DNA from: Sulfurospirillum diekertiae
Lineage (GTDB): Bacteria; Campylobacterota; Campylobacteria; Campylobacterales; Sulfurospirillaceae
Direction: 5' to 3'
Assembly (NCBI RefSeq): GCF_002309535.1
Contig: NZ_CP023275.1
Coordinates: forward strand, 620,001-684,000
Length of the DNA: 64,000 bases
Shown here: piece after piece, positions 18,295 to 27,781 of the stretch
Layout: each line of letters begins with the position of its first letter
Position numbering within the stretch: the first letter of the stretch is position 1
Position numbers and translations under genes: made by a program
Notes under the pieces: model-generated
Told to the model about the DNA's origin: nothing
Databases searched by the model: none
The model's input: the letters and a program-made list of their open reading frames with translations, nothing else

Positions 18295-19614
18295 GTGGAA
18301 AAAACCGTGAATGTGAAGAAAAAAGACTGGATGCACTATACGATAAAAAGCTTGGCCTTTTGGGTTATTTTTGGCATTATCGCAGGTATTGCTCTTGGTA
18401 TGGTTGATCCTAAACTGGCAACGCAAGCAAAGCCAGGAATTGATTGGTTTATTCAAGCGTTGAAATGGCTTGTCGGACCGATTATCTTCTTAACCATTAT
18501 TTCAGGTATTGTTGGACTTGAAAGTCTTAAAGAAGTTGGTTCAATTGGATTAAAAGCATTAATCTATTTTGAAATCGTAAGTACCTTTGCGTTGGCAATC
18601 GGTGTACTTTTTGGAAATATGTTTGGACCTGGACATGGAATGAACCTTTCCGTTGATTCGCTAGATCCTAAAAGTGTTGCTAAATTTACAAGCACGGGTG
18701 ACGTTGGGTCTATATGGTCTATCCTCAAGAATGCAGTTCCAAGTGACCCTATTACACCATTTCTGAATGGTAATACACTTCAAGTATTAACGATGGCATT
18801 GGTTTTAGCTATTTTGATTTCTGCTTTTGGTGGAAAACATAAAGCTACTATTTTGAAACCACTTGAAAGTGTTCAAAACTTTTTCTTCAAAATCTTAACG
18901 ATTTTGATGTGGTTAAGCCCTATCGCATCTTTTAGTGCGATGGCATTTTTGATCGGTAAATTTGGTATTGCTTCTTTGATCAATATGGCAAGTTTATTGG
19001 GTGTTATGGCTATCTCTGTACTTGCATTTGTTTTTGGAGTCCTTGGTATTATTATGGCAATCTTCAAAATCAATATTTTCAAATTTATGCGCTTTATCGC
19101 TAAAGAGGTATTGATTGTATTTGCAACGTCATCCAGTGAATCTGCATTGGCTCCATTGATGCGTCGTCTAGAAGCCGCTGGTGTCAGTCGTGGAACAACA
19201 GGTCTTGTTATTCCAACGGGGTATTCATTTAACCTTGATTGTACGAACATCTATCTTTCACTCTCCATTATCTTTATTTCTCAAGCGTTCAATATTCCAT
19301 TGACCCTTGGTGAAGAGTTAAGCATCATCTTCATTTTGATGGTTACCTCAAAAGGTGCTGTAGGTGTAACAGGTTCTGGTTTTATCGTTCTTGCGGGAAC
19401 TTTGTCTGCTATGGGTGGCGCAATTCCTGTGGTAACGGTTGCGGTACTTCTTGGTGTTGATAAATTCATGAGCGAAATGAGAGCGGTAGGTAACCTTTGT
19501 GGTAATGCGGTTGCTGCTGTTGTTGTTGGTGCTTGGGATAAACAGATCGATATGGATAAATTCAGATACGCATTAGATCATCCAGAGAGTGTTGAAGACA
19601 CAATTCCTGGTTAA
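18295..19614 (+). CDS. Dicarboxylate/amino acid:cation symporter (DAACS), copy 1
   Basis: A 439-residue membrane symporter of the DctA/GltP family, with about eight helices and two re-entrant loops. The serine-rich motif (ATSSSESALAPLMRRLE) and the substrate-site block (PTGYSFNLDCTNIYL) are present; DctA-like proteins usually have NLDGT at the latter place, and here the Gly is Cys. It would import C4-dicarboxylates or acidic amino acids with sodium or protons. The start is GTG at 18295 after AAAAGGA. The next gene is a close tandem copy, and a terminator lies between, so each copy can be expressed on its own. Confidence 0.88.
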   Translation: MEKTVNVKKKDWMHYTIKSLAFWVIFGIIAGIALGMVDPKLATQAKPGIDWFIQALKWLVGPIIFLTIISGIVGLESLKEVGSIGLKALIYFEIVSTFALAIGVLFGNMFGPGHGMNLSVDSLDPKSVAKFTSTGDVGSIWSILKNAVPSDPITPFLNGNTLQVLTMALVLAILISAFGGKHKATILKPLESVQNFFFKILTILMWLSPIASFSAMAFLIGKFGIASLINMASLLGVMAISVLAFVFGVLGIIMAIFKINIFKFMRFIAKEVLIVFATSSSESALAPLMRRLEAAGVSRGTTGLVIPTGYSFNLDCTNIYLSLSIIFISQAFNIPLTLGEELSIIFILMVTSKGAVGVTGSGFIVLAGTLSAMGGAIPVVTVAVLLGVDKFMSEMRAVGNLCGNAVAAVVVGAWDKQIDMDKFRYALDHPESVEDTIPG

Positions 19615-19627
19615 TCAATTTTTATAC

Positions 19628-19671
19628 GGTCAATGAGGTGTTACAATTACTTCATTGACCTCTTTTTTTTT
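19628..19671 (+). terminator. Terminator after symporter copy 1
   Basis: A 9-bp stem, GGTCAATGA / TCATTGACC, with a 15-base loop followed by CT and a run of nine or more T. It is a clear intrinsic terminator and implies that copy 2 has its own promoter within 19672-19840. Confidence 0.85.
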
Positions 19672-19840
19672 AATACAATTTCCCCCCTTTTCTTTAAAAA
19701 ATCTCATTAAAATCCCTTTTCGTATGCCATAATAAATCATATATCATAAAACACTTTGCAAATCACATCTTAAGTTTTCGTAGAAATTACGCATCGGTTA
19801 TAGAGCTTAGACTGGTTTTAAAGTATCAAAAGGGTCTTCG

Positions 19841-21169
19841 TTGAACAGAGTGAGCAAGAAAAAGGGAAGTAAGAAAGATTGGAAGCACTATACCGTTAAA
19901 AGTTTGGCTTTTTGGGTGATCGTCGCTATTATCGCAGGTGTGACCTTTGGTGTGATGGATCCAGAGAATGCTATCAAGGCAAAACCTGGAATTGACTGGT
20001 TTATTCAAGTTTTGAAATGGCTTGTTGGACCGATTATCTTTTTAACGATTATTACGGGTATTGTTGGGCTTGAAAGCCTTAAAGAAGTTGGCTCCATTGG
20101 TATTAAAGCATTTATCTATTTTGAGATAGTGAGTACATTTGCTCTTGCCATTGGTGTTTTATTTGGTAATATTCTCCGCCCAGGGGAGGGAATGAATCTC
20201 TCCATTGAATCCTTAGACGCTTCTAGTATTGAAAGTTTTACGCAGGTAAAACAAGAGGTAGGTTCAGCATGGAGCATTCTCAGACATGCCATTCCTAATG
20301 ATCCCATTTCACCATTTTTACACGGGGATACGCTCCAAGTGCTCACAATGGCACTTTTCTTTGCAATCCTTCTTTCTGCTTTTGGTGGAAAACATAAAAT
20401 CACGATTTTAAAACCTTTAGAAAAAGCGCAAAACTTCTTCTTTAAAATTTTAACATTGATCATGTGGTCAAGCCCTATTGCAAGCTTTAGTGCTATGGCA
20501 TTTTTGATTGGTAAGTTTGGACTATCATCACTCCTGGGTATGGCAAATTTATTGGCCGTTATGTTCGTTTCGGTTCTTGCATTTACCTTTGGCGTGCTAG
20601 GTGTTATTTTATGGTTTTACAAAATTAATGTTTTCAAATTTATGCGTTACATTGCAAAAGAAGTTTTAATTGTCTTTGCAACCTCTTCAAGTGAAGCTGC
20701 ACTTGCTCCGCTAATGAGAAGGCTTGAGGCTGCGGGTGTTAGTAGAGGAACAACAGGGCTTGTTATTCCAACAGGTTACTCATTTAACCTTGGTTGTACC
20801 AATATTTATCTTGCACTTTCTATTATCTTTCTGTCTCAAGCATTCAATGTGCCTTTGACTTTGAGTGAGCAGATGAGCATCATTCTTATTTTGATGGTGA
20901 CATCAAAAGGGGCGGTAGGGGTTACGGGTTCAGGCATTATTATCCTTGCGGGAACTTTGTCGGCAATGGGTGGTGCGATCCCTGTCGCAACGGTTGCAGT
21001 TTTGCTCGGAGTGGATAAATTTATGAGTGAAATGAGAGCTGTTGGTAACCTTTGTGGTAACGCTGTTGCCACTGTTTTTGTTGGCGTTTGGGACAAGCAG
21101 ATTGACATGAAAAAATTTAAACATGCATTGGATAACCCTGATAGTATTGATGATGGGATTCCTAGTTAA
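19841..21169 (+). CDS. Dicarboxylate/amino acid:cation symporter (DAACS), copy 2
   Basis: A 442-residue paralogue of the upstream gene, nearly colinear and identical at most positions by eye, diverging mainly in a loop near residues 125-160. The substrate-site block reads PTGYSFNLGCTNIYL, so the aspartate of NLD in copy 1 is Gly here, which may alter substrate or coupling. The serine motif is SSSEAALAP. The probable start is TTG at 19841, preceded by AAAGGG; a GTG three codons later is possible. A strong terminator follows. It is a tandem duplication that has begun to diverge. Confidence 0.88.
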   Translation: MNRVSKKKGSKKDWKHYTVKSLAFWVIVAIIAGVTFGVMDPENAIKAKPGIDWFIQVLKWLVGPIIFLTIITGIVGLESLKEVGSIGIKAFIYFEIVSTFALAIGVLFGNILRPGEGMNLSIESLDASSIESFTQVKQEVGSAWSILRHAIPNDPISPFLHGDTLQVLTMALFFAILLSAFGGKHKITILKPLEKAQNFFFKILTLIMWSSPIASFSAMAFLIGKFGLSSLLGMANLLAVMFVSVLAFTFGVLGVILWFYKINVFKFMRYIAKEVLIVFATSSSEAALAPLMRRLEAAGVSRGTTGLVIPTGYSFNLGCTNIYLALSIIFLSQAFNVPLTLSEQMSIILILMVTSKGAVGVTGSGIIILAGTLSAMGGAIPVATVAVLLGVDKFMSEMRAVGNLCGNAVATVFVGVWDKQIDMKKFKHALDNPDSIDDGIPS

Positions 21170-21178
21170 ACCTTTGTT

Positions 21179-21211
21179 AATCCAATGAGGAGCTCTCCTC
21201 ATTGGATTTTT
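21179..21211 (+). terminator. Terminator after symporter copy 2
   Basis: A 14-bp perfect stem, AATCCAATGAGGAG / CTCCTCATTGGATT, with a 2-base apparent loop (effectively four after opening a pair) and TTTTT. Confidence 0.9.
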
Positions 21212-21256
21212 ACTTAAACCTCGCTATAATCAAACAAATTAATAAAGAGAGCTGAC

Positions 21257-22066
21257 ATGCTAGAAGAAATTGCTGAGCGCATCAAAGCACTTCCTCCCCT
21301 CCCTAAAAGTTTTCATCAGATGACGCTCATTTGTCAAGACCCAAATGCGAGTTCAGCAGACCTTGCACGGGTCATAGAAGAAGATCCTATGATGGTTGCT
21401 AACTTATTGAAAGTCGCTAATTCTCCTTTATATAACTTTAGGCGAGAGATTAAAAGTGTACTACAAGCCGTGAGCCTTTTTGGAATGTCTACTACACGTT
21501 CTTTAGTGACGGATATGTCGATTAAAAAATTGTTACAAGTCGATATGGCACCATATGGTGTTACGCCTGAAGAGTTTGCTGCTATCTCAGGATTGCAAAG
21601 TGCATTGATGGTTCAGTGGTACAGCAAGATTGATGCAACGAAAGCAGATTTTCTTTTTCTGGCGGCACTTTTGCAAGAGACCGGTAAAATTCTGATTGCC
21701 GATGAAATTGTCAAAAATGATGAAATGTATCAATTTCGTTCTGAAATTGAAAATAGTAACAATATCGCTGATGTTGAAAAAATGTTTGTCAGAATGACGA
21801 GCAGTGAAGTGGCGGGGCTTATTTTTAAACATTGGAAATTTGAAGATAAAATGGTACACGCGATTGAATACGTTGATGCTCTTGGGGTTGCTCCTTTAGA
21901 CATTCGCCCTTATGCGGTTGCGCTAAAAGTGGTTAAAACGGCTATCCCCATTAATGCACCACTCAGTGAGCGAAGTATCAACCTTGCTTTGAATATTCTT
22001 GAAAAAGAAAAACTTGATAAACAAGCATTTCTTGAGGTTGTGACAAAACTCAAAGAATACTACTAA
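21257..22066 (+). CDS. HDOD domain protein
   Basis: A 269-residue protein almost entirely made of one HDOD domain: RIKALPPLPKSFHQM at the start, then DPMMVANLLKVANSPLYNF, the signature of this metal-free HD relative. HDOD proteins act as signalling or regulatory modules; no enzymatic output domain is attached. It begins with ATG at 21257 after AGAGAG. It is followed 25 bp later by polA on the same strand and could share its message. Confidence 0.85.
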   Translation: MLEEIAERIKALPPLPKSFHQMTLICQDPNASSADLARVIEEDPMMVANLLKVANSPLYNFRREIKSVLQAVSLFGMSTTRSLVTDMSIKKLLQVDMAPYGVTPEEFAAISGLQSALMVQWYSKIDATKADFLFLAALLQETGKILIADEIVKNDEMYQFRSEIENSNNIADVEKMFVRMTSSEVAGLIFKHWKFEDKMVHAIEYVDALGVAPLDIRPYAVALKVVKTAIPINAPLSERSINLALNILEKEKLDKQAFLEVVTKLKEYY

Positions 22067-22091
22067 CTTCTTACATGTAAAAGGTATTTCC

Positions 22092-24749
22092 GTGAAAATT
22101 CTTACAATTATTGATACATTTGGTTTCTTTTTTAGGAACTACTATGCGCTTCCACAACTGCGCAATACTCAGGGTTTTCCTACAGGACTTCTCACAGGAT
22201 TTGCCAATTTTATTTATGCGATTAAGAATGAGCACGATACCGATTATCTACTGTTTGCGCTTGATAGTAAAGGCAAAAATTTTCGTCATACACTAGACCC
22301 TAATTACAAAGCCAATCGTCCTGAAGCCCCTGAAGATTTAAGGCGTCAACTTCCTGTAGCTATCTCTTGGATTGAGAAAATGGGCTTTAAATGCTATGCG
22401 CAAGAGGGGTATGAGGCGGATGATGTCATCGCATCTGCGGTACGTTTTGCGAAAAGCCATGATATTAAAGTGCGCATTGTCACCCACGATAAAGATTTGT
22501 ATCAACTCATTGATGATGGCACGGTAGTGATTTACGATCCGATGAAAAAGATGGAGATTGATACAGAAAAATGTTTTGAAAAATTTGGTGTTTATCCTAA
22601 TAAAATTAATGAATATTTAGCGCTCGTAGGTGATGTTGCCGATAATATTCCCGGTGTAAAAGGCATTGGCCCAAAGGGAGCTAAAAAACTTTTGGATGAT
22701 TATGGAACAATCGAAAATGTGTATGAAAACCTTGAACGTATAGGAAACCCTCGTGTTCAAGCGATGCTCGAAGAGGGACGTGAAAAAGCCTTTTTAAGCA
22801 AACAACTGGTTCGTCTGGATGATTCGCTTAACATCGCTGATAAGTTCGATGCATTTCATTTTCCTTGTGATAATCCTCTCATCAATATAACCGATGAACT
22901 TGAAAAGTATGAGCTACGTCATATGCTCTCTCGTGTAAGAAATGAGTCTTTACATGTAAAGTCAAAAGAGGCGCCAAGTAACAGTTTTAATGCAATTTTG
23001 CTTGATGATACCAAGATGCTTTTTAACATCATTGAAGGCATCGAAGAAGACGCTATAGTCGCGTTTGATACAGAGACAAATGCATTGGATGCATACAATG
23101 CAAAGATCGTTGGATTCTCTTTTGCAACTAATACGCATGAGGCATATTATGTGCCTATCGGACATCACTATTTAGGAGTAGGCGATCAAATTGCATTAGC
23201 CGATGCGAAGAGAGCACTGGAAGCACTTTTTACTCACAAAATTGTTGGACAAAATCTCAAATTTGATCTGGCTGTCATTGAAAATAATTTTGGCATTAAA
23301 GATGTTGCTATTTATGCGGACACGATGCTTCTTGCGTGGCTTCTTAATCCTGAAACCAATGTCGGTCTTGATACGCTCTCCCTTAGATTTTTTAATCATG
23401 CGATGGTTAAGTTCAAAGATGTTGTCCCCAAAGGAGAAAATTTTAGTGCTGTGCCGTTAGAAAAGGCATGTGAATATGCTAGCGAAGATGCGTGGATGAC
23501 TCTTAGGCTTTTTGAGAAACTCCATGAAGTGCTTGACCCCGAATTGCTTGATCTTGCCAAAGAGGTTGAGTTCCCCTTTATTAAGACACTGATGAAGATG
23601 GAAAAAGAGGGGATAAAAATTGATGGTCGTTATTTTGAAGTCCTCTTAAAACGAACAGACCATGCGATCGAAGAACTAAAGGCGGAAATTTTTAGTTTAT
23701 GCGATGCGACGTTTAATCTTAATTCAACCCAACAACTCGGAGCCGTTCTGTTTGAACAGTTAGGACTTCCAACGGTTAAAAAGACCAAAACAGGTTATAG
23801 CACCGATGAAAATGTTTTGAATGAGCTTTTAGACCAACACCCTAGCATTGCCAAAATTTTGGAGTATCGTGAACTTTATAAACTGCGTTCCACGTACATC
23901 GAACCACTGCTTAAACTTTCCAAAGAGTCTCCATTGGGACGTGTGCATACTTCGTTTATACAAACAGGCACCGCAACAGGAAGACTCAGCTCTAAAGATC
24001 CGAACCTTCAAAACATTCCTGTGAAAACAGAGCTTGGGCGCGAAGTACGCGGTGGTTTTGTGGCAAAAGAGGGCTGTAAACTCATCGGCATTGATTACTC
24101 CCAAATTGAGTTAAGACTTTTGGCACATTTTAGCGGTGATGAAGCGATGATTCATGCCTTTCAATCGGGTAAAGATATTCATAAAGAGACAGCTTTAAAA
24201 CTTTTTGGCGAAGCAGAGGCTGTGGCAAAACGAGGTGTGGCTAAAAGTATTAACTTTGGATTGTTGTATGGAATGGGGCCTAAGCGTCTTTCGGAAACGA
24301 TTGGGATCTCTACCAAAGAGGCAAAAAGTTATATTGAAAGTTATTTTGCAACCTTTCCAACGATTAAAAAATATCTTTCAGACATAGCAGAGGGTGCTAA
24401 AAAAGAGGGATACGTGCAGACACTTTTAGGTCGAAAACGTTTTTTTGACTTTGAACATGCTAACGGTATGCAATATGCGGGTTACCTTCGTGAAGCGGTC
24501 AATACCGTTTTTCAAGGAAGTGCTGCTGATCTCATCAAACTATCGATGAATAAAATTATGACTACACTTGTGGACGATGAGGCAAAGTTACTGCTTCAAA
24601 TTCACGATGAATTGATTTTCGAAGTAAAAGAAGAACGGGCAGAAGCGTTTGCCTTGCAGGCTCAAAAAGTTATGGAAGAGGTTTATCCTCTTCGTGTTCC
24701 ACTGAAAGTTTCCATTGCCATAGGTAATAATTGGGGAGAACTCAAATGA
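22092..24749 (+). CDS. polA: DNA polymerase I
   Basis: An 885-residue polymerase with all three domains: 5'-3' exonuclease (residues ~1-280, EGYEADDVIAS and DNIPGVKGIGPKGA), 3'-5' exonuclease (~305-480, beginning FDTETNALD with the catalytic Asp and Glu present, so probably active), and the polymerase (~500-885) with motif A IDYSQIELR, motif B RGVAKSINFGLLYG and motif C QIHDELIFEV. It starts at GTG 22092 after AAAAGG. Its stop overlaps mntP by 4 bp. It contains one exact TTTACATGTAAA (22949), in the linker before the proofreading domain, encoding LHVK. Confidence 0.97.
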   Translation: MKILTIIDTFGFFFRNYYALPQLRNTQGFPTGLLTGFANFIYAIKNEHDTDYLLFALDSKGKNFRHTLDPNYKANRPEAPEDLRRQLPVAISWIEKMGFKCYAQEGYEADDVIASAVRFAKSHDIKVRIVTHDKDLYQLIDDGTVVIYDPMKKMEIDTEKCFEKFGVYPNKINEYLALVGDVADNIPGVKGIGPKGAKKLLDDYGTIENVYENLERIGNPRVQAMLEEGREKAFLSKQLVRLDDSLNIADKFDAFHFPCDNPLINITDELEKYELRHMLSRVRNESLHVKSKEAPSNSFNAILLDDTKMLFNIIEGIEEDAIVAFDTETNALDAYNAKIVGFSFATNTHEAYYVPIGHHYLGVGDQIALADAKRALEALFTHKIVGQNLKFDLAVIENNFGIKDVAIYADTMLLAWLLNPETNVGLDTLSLRFFNHAMVKFKDVVPKGENFSAVPLEKACEYASEDAWMTLRLFEKLHEVLDPELLDLAKEVEFPFIKTLMKMEKEGIKIDGRYFEVLLKRTDHAIEELKAEIFSLCDATFNLNSTQQLGAVLFEQLGLPTVKKTKTGYSTDENVLNELLDQHPSIAKILEYRELYKLRSTYIEPLLKLSKESPLGRVHTSFIQTGTATGRLSSKDPNLQNIPVKTELGREVRGGFVAKEGCKLIGIDYSQIELRLLAHFSGDEAMIHAFQSGKDIHKETALKLFGEAEAVAKRGVAKSINFGLLYGMGPKRLSETIGISTKEAKSYIESYFATFPTIKKYLSDIAEGAKKEGYVQTLLGRKRFFDFEHANGMQYAGYLREAVNTVFQGSAADLIKLSMNKIMTTLVDDEAKLLLQIHDELIFEVKEERAEAFALQAQKVMEEVYPLRVPLKVSIAIGNNWGELK

Positions 24750-25288
24750 TAGAAGTATTGTTATTAGCATTTGCTCTTAGCATGGATGCTTTTGCTGTTT
24801 CCATTGGCCTTGGAGCTAAACAAAATGGTCATACCACCAAAGCACTTGCCCTTAAAGCGGGACTCTTTTTTGGTGTTTTTCAAGCATTAATGCCTTTGCT
24901 TGGGTATCTTGGCGGTAAAGGGGTGTTGGGTTTCGTAAGCCAGTATGCCTCGTATATTGCTTTTGGTCTGCTAGCACTTATTGGGGCAAAAATGATCTAT
25001 GAAGGGGTCAATGAAGGCGTTGGTGAAGAAATATCAAAGATTACCAATAAAATCATGTTAACGCTAGCTATCGCAACGAGCATCGATGCTATGGCTGCAG
25101 GCTTTAGCTTAATGCTTTTAGATCTCAATCCTCTGCTTTCATGTGCTATCATTGGTTTAACAACGTTTGTGGTTAGTTTTCTAGGCGTTTATGTAGGAAA
25201 GCTCAGTGGTACGTGGTTGGAAAGCAAAGCGGAGATTTTTGGAGGGGTTGTTCTGGTCGCAATTGGGTTTAGAATTTTATTTTTTTAA
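24746..25288 (+). CDS. mntP: Manganese efflux pump MntP
   Basis: A 180-residue membrane protein with six helices in two repeats. The metal-binding signatures are ALSMDAFAVSIGLG in the first helix and TSIDAMAAGFSL in the fourth, both with the conserved Asp. It exports Mn(II). I chose the ATG at 24746, which overlaps the polA stop (ATGA); a longer frame from 24731 would lie inside polA. In other bacteria mntP is often controlled by a yybP-ykoY riboswitch; none can fit here because the gene is coupled to polA. Confidence 0.92.
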   Translation: MIEVLLLAFALSMDAFAVSIGLGAKQNGHTTKALALKAGLFFGVFQALMPLLGYLGGKGVLGFVSQYASYIAFGLLALIGAKMIYEGVNEGVGEEISKITNKIMLTLAIATSIDAMAAGFSLMLLDLNPLLSCAIIGLTTFVVSFLGVYVGKLSGTWLESKAEIFGGVVLVAIGFRILFF

Positions 25289-25899
25289 GAGAGTGTTGGC
25301 GAATAGTTTTTAAGAATTTTCTCGCATGTTTTATACTCAGGCATATGTTCGGCTACGCATTGCCAGAAGCTTTTTTGATGGTGTTTGTGCTCAATGTGTG
25401 AAAGTTCGTGAATGACGATGTAGGTAATACACTCTAGAGGCAGTTGAGCAAGGCTGAGGTTAAAGCTTAGTTCATTCGTGTGTGAGCAACTTCCCCAACG
25501 TTTTTTGGCCTTTCGAAAACTGATTTTCGTGGGTTTAACGCCCATTAAAAAACTCCACTCTTCGACGAGTCTTGTCACCAAAGGGATGGTTTTTTCTTTG
25601 TAAAATGCATCAGGTGTCTGCTTTACATGTAAAAGAATAGGCTCGCCCAAATAGAGCACTTTTCCCTCTTCAGTAAAAAGTGATTGTATGGTTGTTCGCT
25701 TTTTTGCCGCTTTAACCTTTGTAAAAATCCATGCCGCTTTTTGACTTACTAATTCGTGAATATATTCTTTGGATGTGTAGGGTGTTTTGACAATGACCCC
25801 TTTGATTGGGTCTATCATAATGTAAAGATGTTTCAGACGGCGATTAATGATGATAGAGTAGCAAAGCGTTTCGCCTTGGTACTCTATGAGAGGTTGCAT
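25285..25899 (-). CDS. YgjP-like zinc metallopeptidase domain protein (DUF45)
   Basis: A 204-residue protein of the YgjP/DUF45 family. It has the gluzincin motif HELSHIEHKHHQKSFW near residue 165 (HExxH with following His), and upstream the characteristic SFRKAKKRWGSCSHTNELSFN block. Usually regarded as a metal-dependent hydrolase with unproven substrate. Its stop overlaps the convergent mntP stop by 4 bp, and its start lies 3 bp from dnaJ, with which it is cotranscribed (dnaJ first). Confidence 0.88.
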   Translation of the reverse strand: MQPLIEYQGETLCYSIIINRRLKHLYIMIDPIKGVIVKTPYTSKEYIHELVSQKAAWIFTKVKAAKKRTTIQSLFTEEGKVLYLGEPILLHVKQTPDAFYKEKTIPLVTRLVEEWSFLMGVKPTKISFRKAKKRWGSCSHTNELSFNLSLAQLPLECITYIVIHELSHIEHKHHQKSFWQCVAEHMPEYKTCEKILKNYSPTLS

Positions 25900-25902
25900 C
25901 GT

Positions 25903-27039
25903 TTAATTAAACCAGCTTTTGATTTTGTCGAAGACACTTTCAAATTTGTCGTCTTTGGATTTTTTTTCAACGCCGAATTCTTCTTGCAATTGAATAAGTA
26001 GCTCTTTTTGCTCTTTAGTAAGCTTTTTAGGGTAGCGAATAGAAATTTGCGTAATCATGCTGCCTAATTGATGCGTATGGACATTTTTAACACCTTCATG
26101 TTTGAAGATAAATTGTTGTTTGTCTTTTGCACCAAGAGGTAATTCAAGCTCTGCTTCGCCTCGGATCGTTGGGATTTTGATGGTTTCACCAAGAGCAACT
26201 TGCGTAAAAAATACAGGGACTTCGATGTAAATATCATCGTTATGGCGTACAAAATGCTCATCTTCTTTGACATGCACTAAGATGTAAAGATCGCCTCTTC
26301 CTCCGCGCTCGTCAATATTACCTTTGCCCGCCACTCGAATACGGTTGTTATTGTCAATACCCTCAGGAATGTCAATCGTCACTTTGTCTTCGATTTGCGT
26401 AAAGCCTTTAGCATTACAGCTTGGGCATGGATTGGTAACAACGCTCCCTTTTCCATTACAATTTGGGCAGGTTTGTGAAAAGGTCATAAAGCCTTGTCGG
26501 TAGAAAACCTGACCTTTTCCTTTGCACTCTTTACACGTAGCCTTAGATTTATCTTTGCTTCCCGTTCCATCACACGTGTCACAAGGCTTCTTATAGGCGA
26601 AAGTGACCTCTTTTTTAGTACCAAAAATGGCTTCATTAAAGGCAAGTGTTACTTCTGCTTCAAGGTCGAGGTTGTATTTGCGATTTTGTTTTGATCCACC
26701 ACCACCAAAACCACCACTGCTTCCAAAGCCACCACCAAAGACAGATTCAAAGATGGAACCAAGATCACCCATAATGTCTTCATAACGCATATCGGAGAAA
26801 TGGCTAAAGCCTTGAGAATCAAGTCCTGATTTACCGTAGCGATCGTACGTAGCACGTTTTTGCTCATCACTTAAGACTTGGTAAGCTTCATTAATCGCTT
26901 TAAATTTCTCTTCAGCCTCTTTATCACCCTGATTGCGATCGGGATGGTATTGCAATGCTAATTTGCGATAGGCTTTTTTAATCTCAGTAGCGTCTGCTGT
27001 TTTGGTAATTTCCAATATTTCATAATATTCTAGATCCAC
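25903..27039 (-). CDS. dnaJ: Chaperone protein DnaJ
   Basis: A 378-residue class I J-protein that stimulates DnaK. The J domain (1-70) has the HPDRN loop; a Gly/Phe-rich linker (~75-125) follows; four CxxCxGxG zinc repeats lie at ~140-215 ([32 protein letters not shown]), and then the client-binding C-terminal domain. The start is a GTG at 27039 (MDLEYYEIL). The palindrome at 27049 (TTTACATGTAAG on the plus strand) overlaps its ribosome-site region. It reads divergently from the Spy-like gene. grpE and dnaK are not adjacent. Confidence 0.96.
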   Translation of the reverse strand: MDLEYYEILEITKTADATEIKKAYRKLALQYHPDRNQGDKEAEEKFKAINEAYQVLSDEQKRATYDRYGKSGLDSQGFSHFSDMRYEDIMGDLGSIFESVFGGGFGSSGGFGGGGSKQNRKYNLDLEAEVTLAFNEAIFGTKKEVTFAYKKPCDTCDGTGSKDKSKATCKECKGKGQVFYRQGFMTFSQTCPNCNGKGSVVTNPCPSCNAKGFTQIEDKVTIDIPEGIDNNNRIRVAGKGNIDERGGRGDLYILVHVKEDEHFVRHNDDIYIEVPVFFTQVALGETIKIPTIRGEAELELPLGAKDKQQFIFKHEGVKNVHTHQLGSMITQISIRYPKKLTKEQKELLIQLQEEFGVEKKSKDDKFESVFDKIKSWFN

Positions 27040-27106
27040 TATTATCTCTTTACATGTAAGTTTTTGAAGATCAAGATTCTAGCAAAAAGTAGTTTAAAAT
27101 TTGGTT

Positions 27107-27160
27107 GTTAAGGTTGATTAACAAACCATTAAAGGCTCATTAATAGCACTCCTGTAAGAT
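27107..27160 (+). promoter_or_regulatory. OmpR-type direct repeats and promoter of Spy-like gene
   Basis: A GTTAA (27107) and three ATTAA pentamers (27117, 27128, 27139) stand 10, 11 and 11 bp apart, so all lie on one helix face, as expected for an OmpR/PhoB-type response regulator. A -10 candidate TAAGAT is at 27155-27160, with the last repeat near the -35 position. The nearby OmpR-family regulator at 27782 is the natural candidate for binding; this is inference. Confidence 0.55.
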
Positions 27161-27189
27161 TTCATCATAAAACTTTTAAGGAGTACACA

Positions 27190-27684
27190 ATGAAAAAGAC
27201 AATCTTAACACTCGCAACTTTAGTTGCACTAGGAACGACCAGTGCTTTCGCCTTTGGTGGCGGTAACTGTCAAGGGATGCAATCTGGTATGGGTATGATG
27301 CAAGGTGGCGGAATGGGTGGTCAAGGAATGATGATGCAAGGTGGAAGAGGTGGTATGGCAATGATGGAACAACTTAACCTTACCGATGATCAACGCCATA
27401 AATTACATGTTTTGCAAAGTGAAATGAAGTTAGAAATGACTAAATTGCAAGATCCAAAAATGAGAACAAAAATGCAAGATCTTATGAGCGGTGATAGCTT
27501 CAATAAAAAAGAGTTTATCAAACTTCATACCGAAATGCACGAAAAAATGTTAGCGCTTCAAGCGGATCATATGGAAAAAGTGTTCAATCTTCTCACAAAA
27601 GAACAACGTACAGAGCTTAAAACGTTGATGGCTCAAAAACCACAAAGACCAACCCCAGCACAAACACCCGCTACCAGTAAATAA
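27190..27684 (+). CDS. Spy/CpxP-like periplasmic protein
   Basis: A 164-residue exported protein. A signal peptide (residues 1-22, cleavage near SAFA-F) is followed by a Gly/Met-rich segment (~23-60, with GGNCQGMQSGMGMMQ repeats) and then a helical part with an LTDDQRHKLHVLQ block and LTKEQRTELK, the LTxxQ motif of the Spy/CpxP family. Such proteins act as periplasmic chaperones or metal-stress sensors. The Met-rich part could bind Cu(I) or another soft metal. The start follows AAGGAG. It sits before a two-component pair, mirroring cpxP-cpxRA in enterics, and ends in a UUCG terminator. Confidence 0.75.
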   Translation: MKKTILTLATLVALGTTSAFAFGGGNCQGMQSGMGMMQGGGMGGQGMMMQGGRGGMAMMEQLNLTDDQRHKLHVLQSEMKLEMTKLQDPKMRTKMQDLMSGDSFNKKEFIKLHTEMHEKMLALQADHMEKVFNLLTKEQRTELKTLMAQKPQRPTPAQTPATSK

Positions 27685-27705
27685 AAGTTCAAATTTTACC
27701 TCTAT

Positions 27706-27732
27706 AAGACCTCTTCGGAGGTCTTTCTTTTT
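27706..27732 (+). terminator. UUCG-loop terminator after Spy-like gene
   Basis: An 8-bp perfect stem, AAGACCTC / GAGGTCTT, capped by TTCG and followed by a T-run. It separates the Spy-like gene from the downstream two-component operon. Confidence 0.92.
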
Positions 27733-27781
27733 AAATATCACTCAAATTCAGTATAATTATAAAAAACTACAAGGCCATAGA

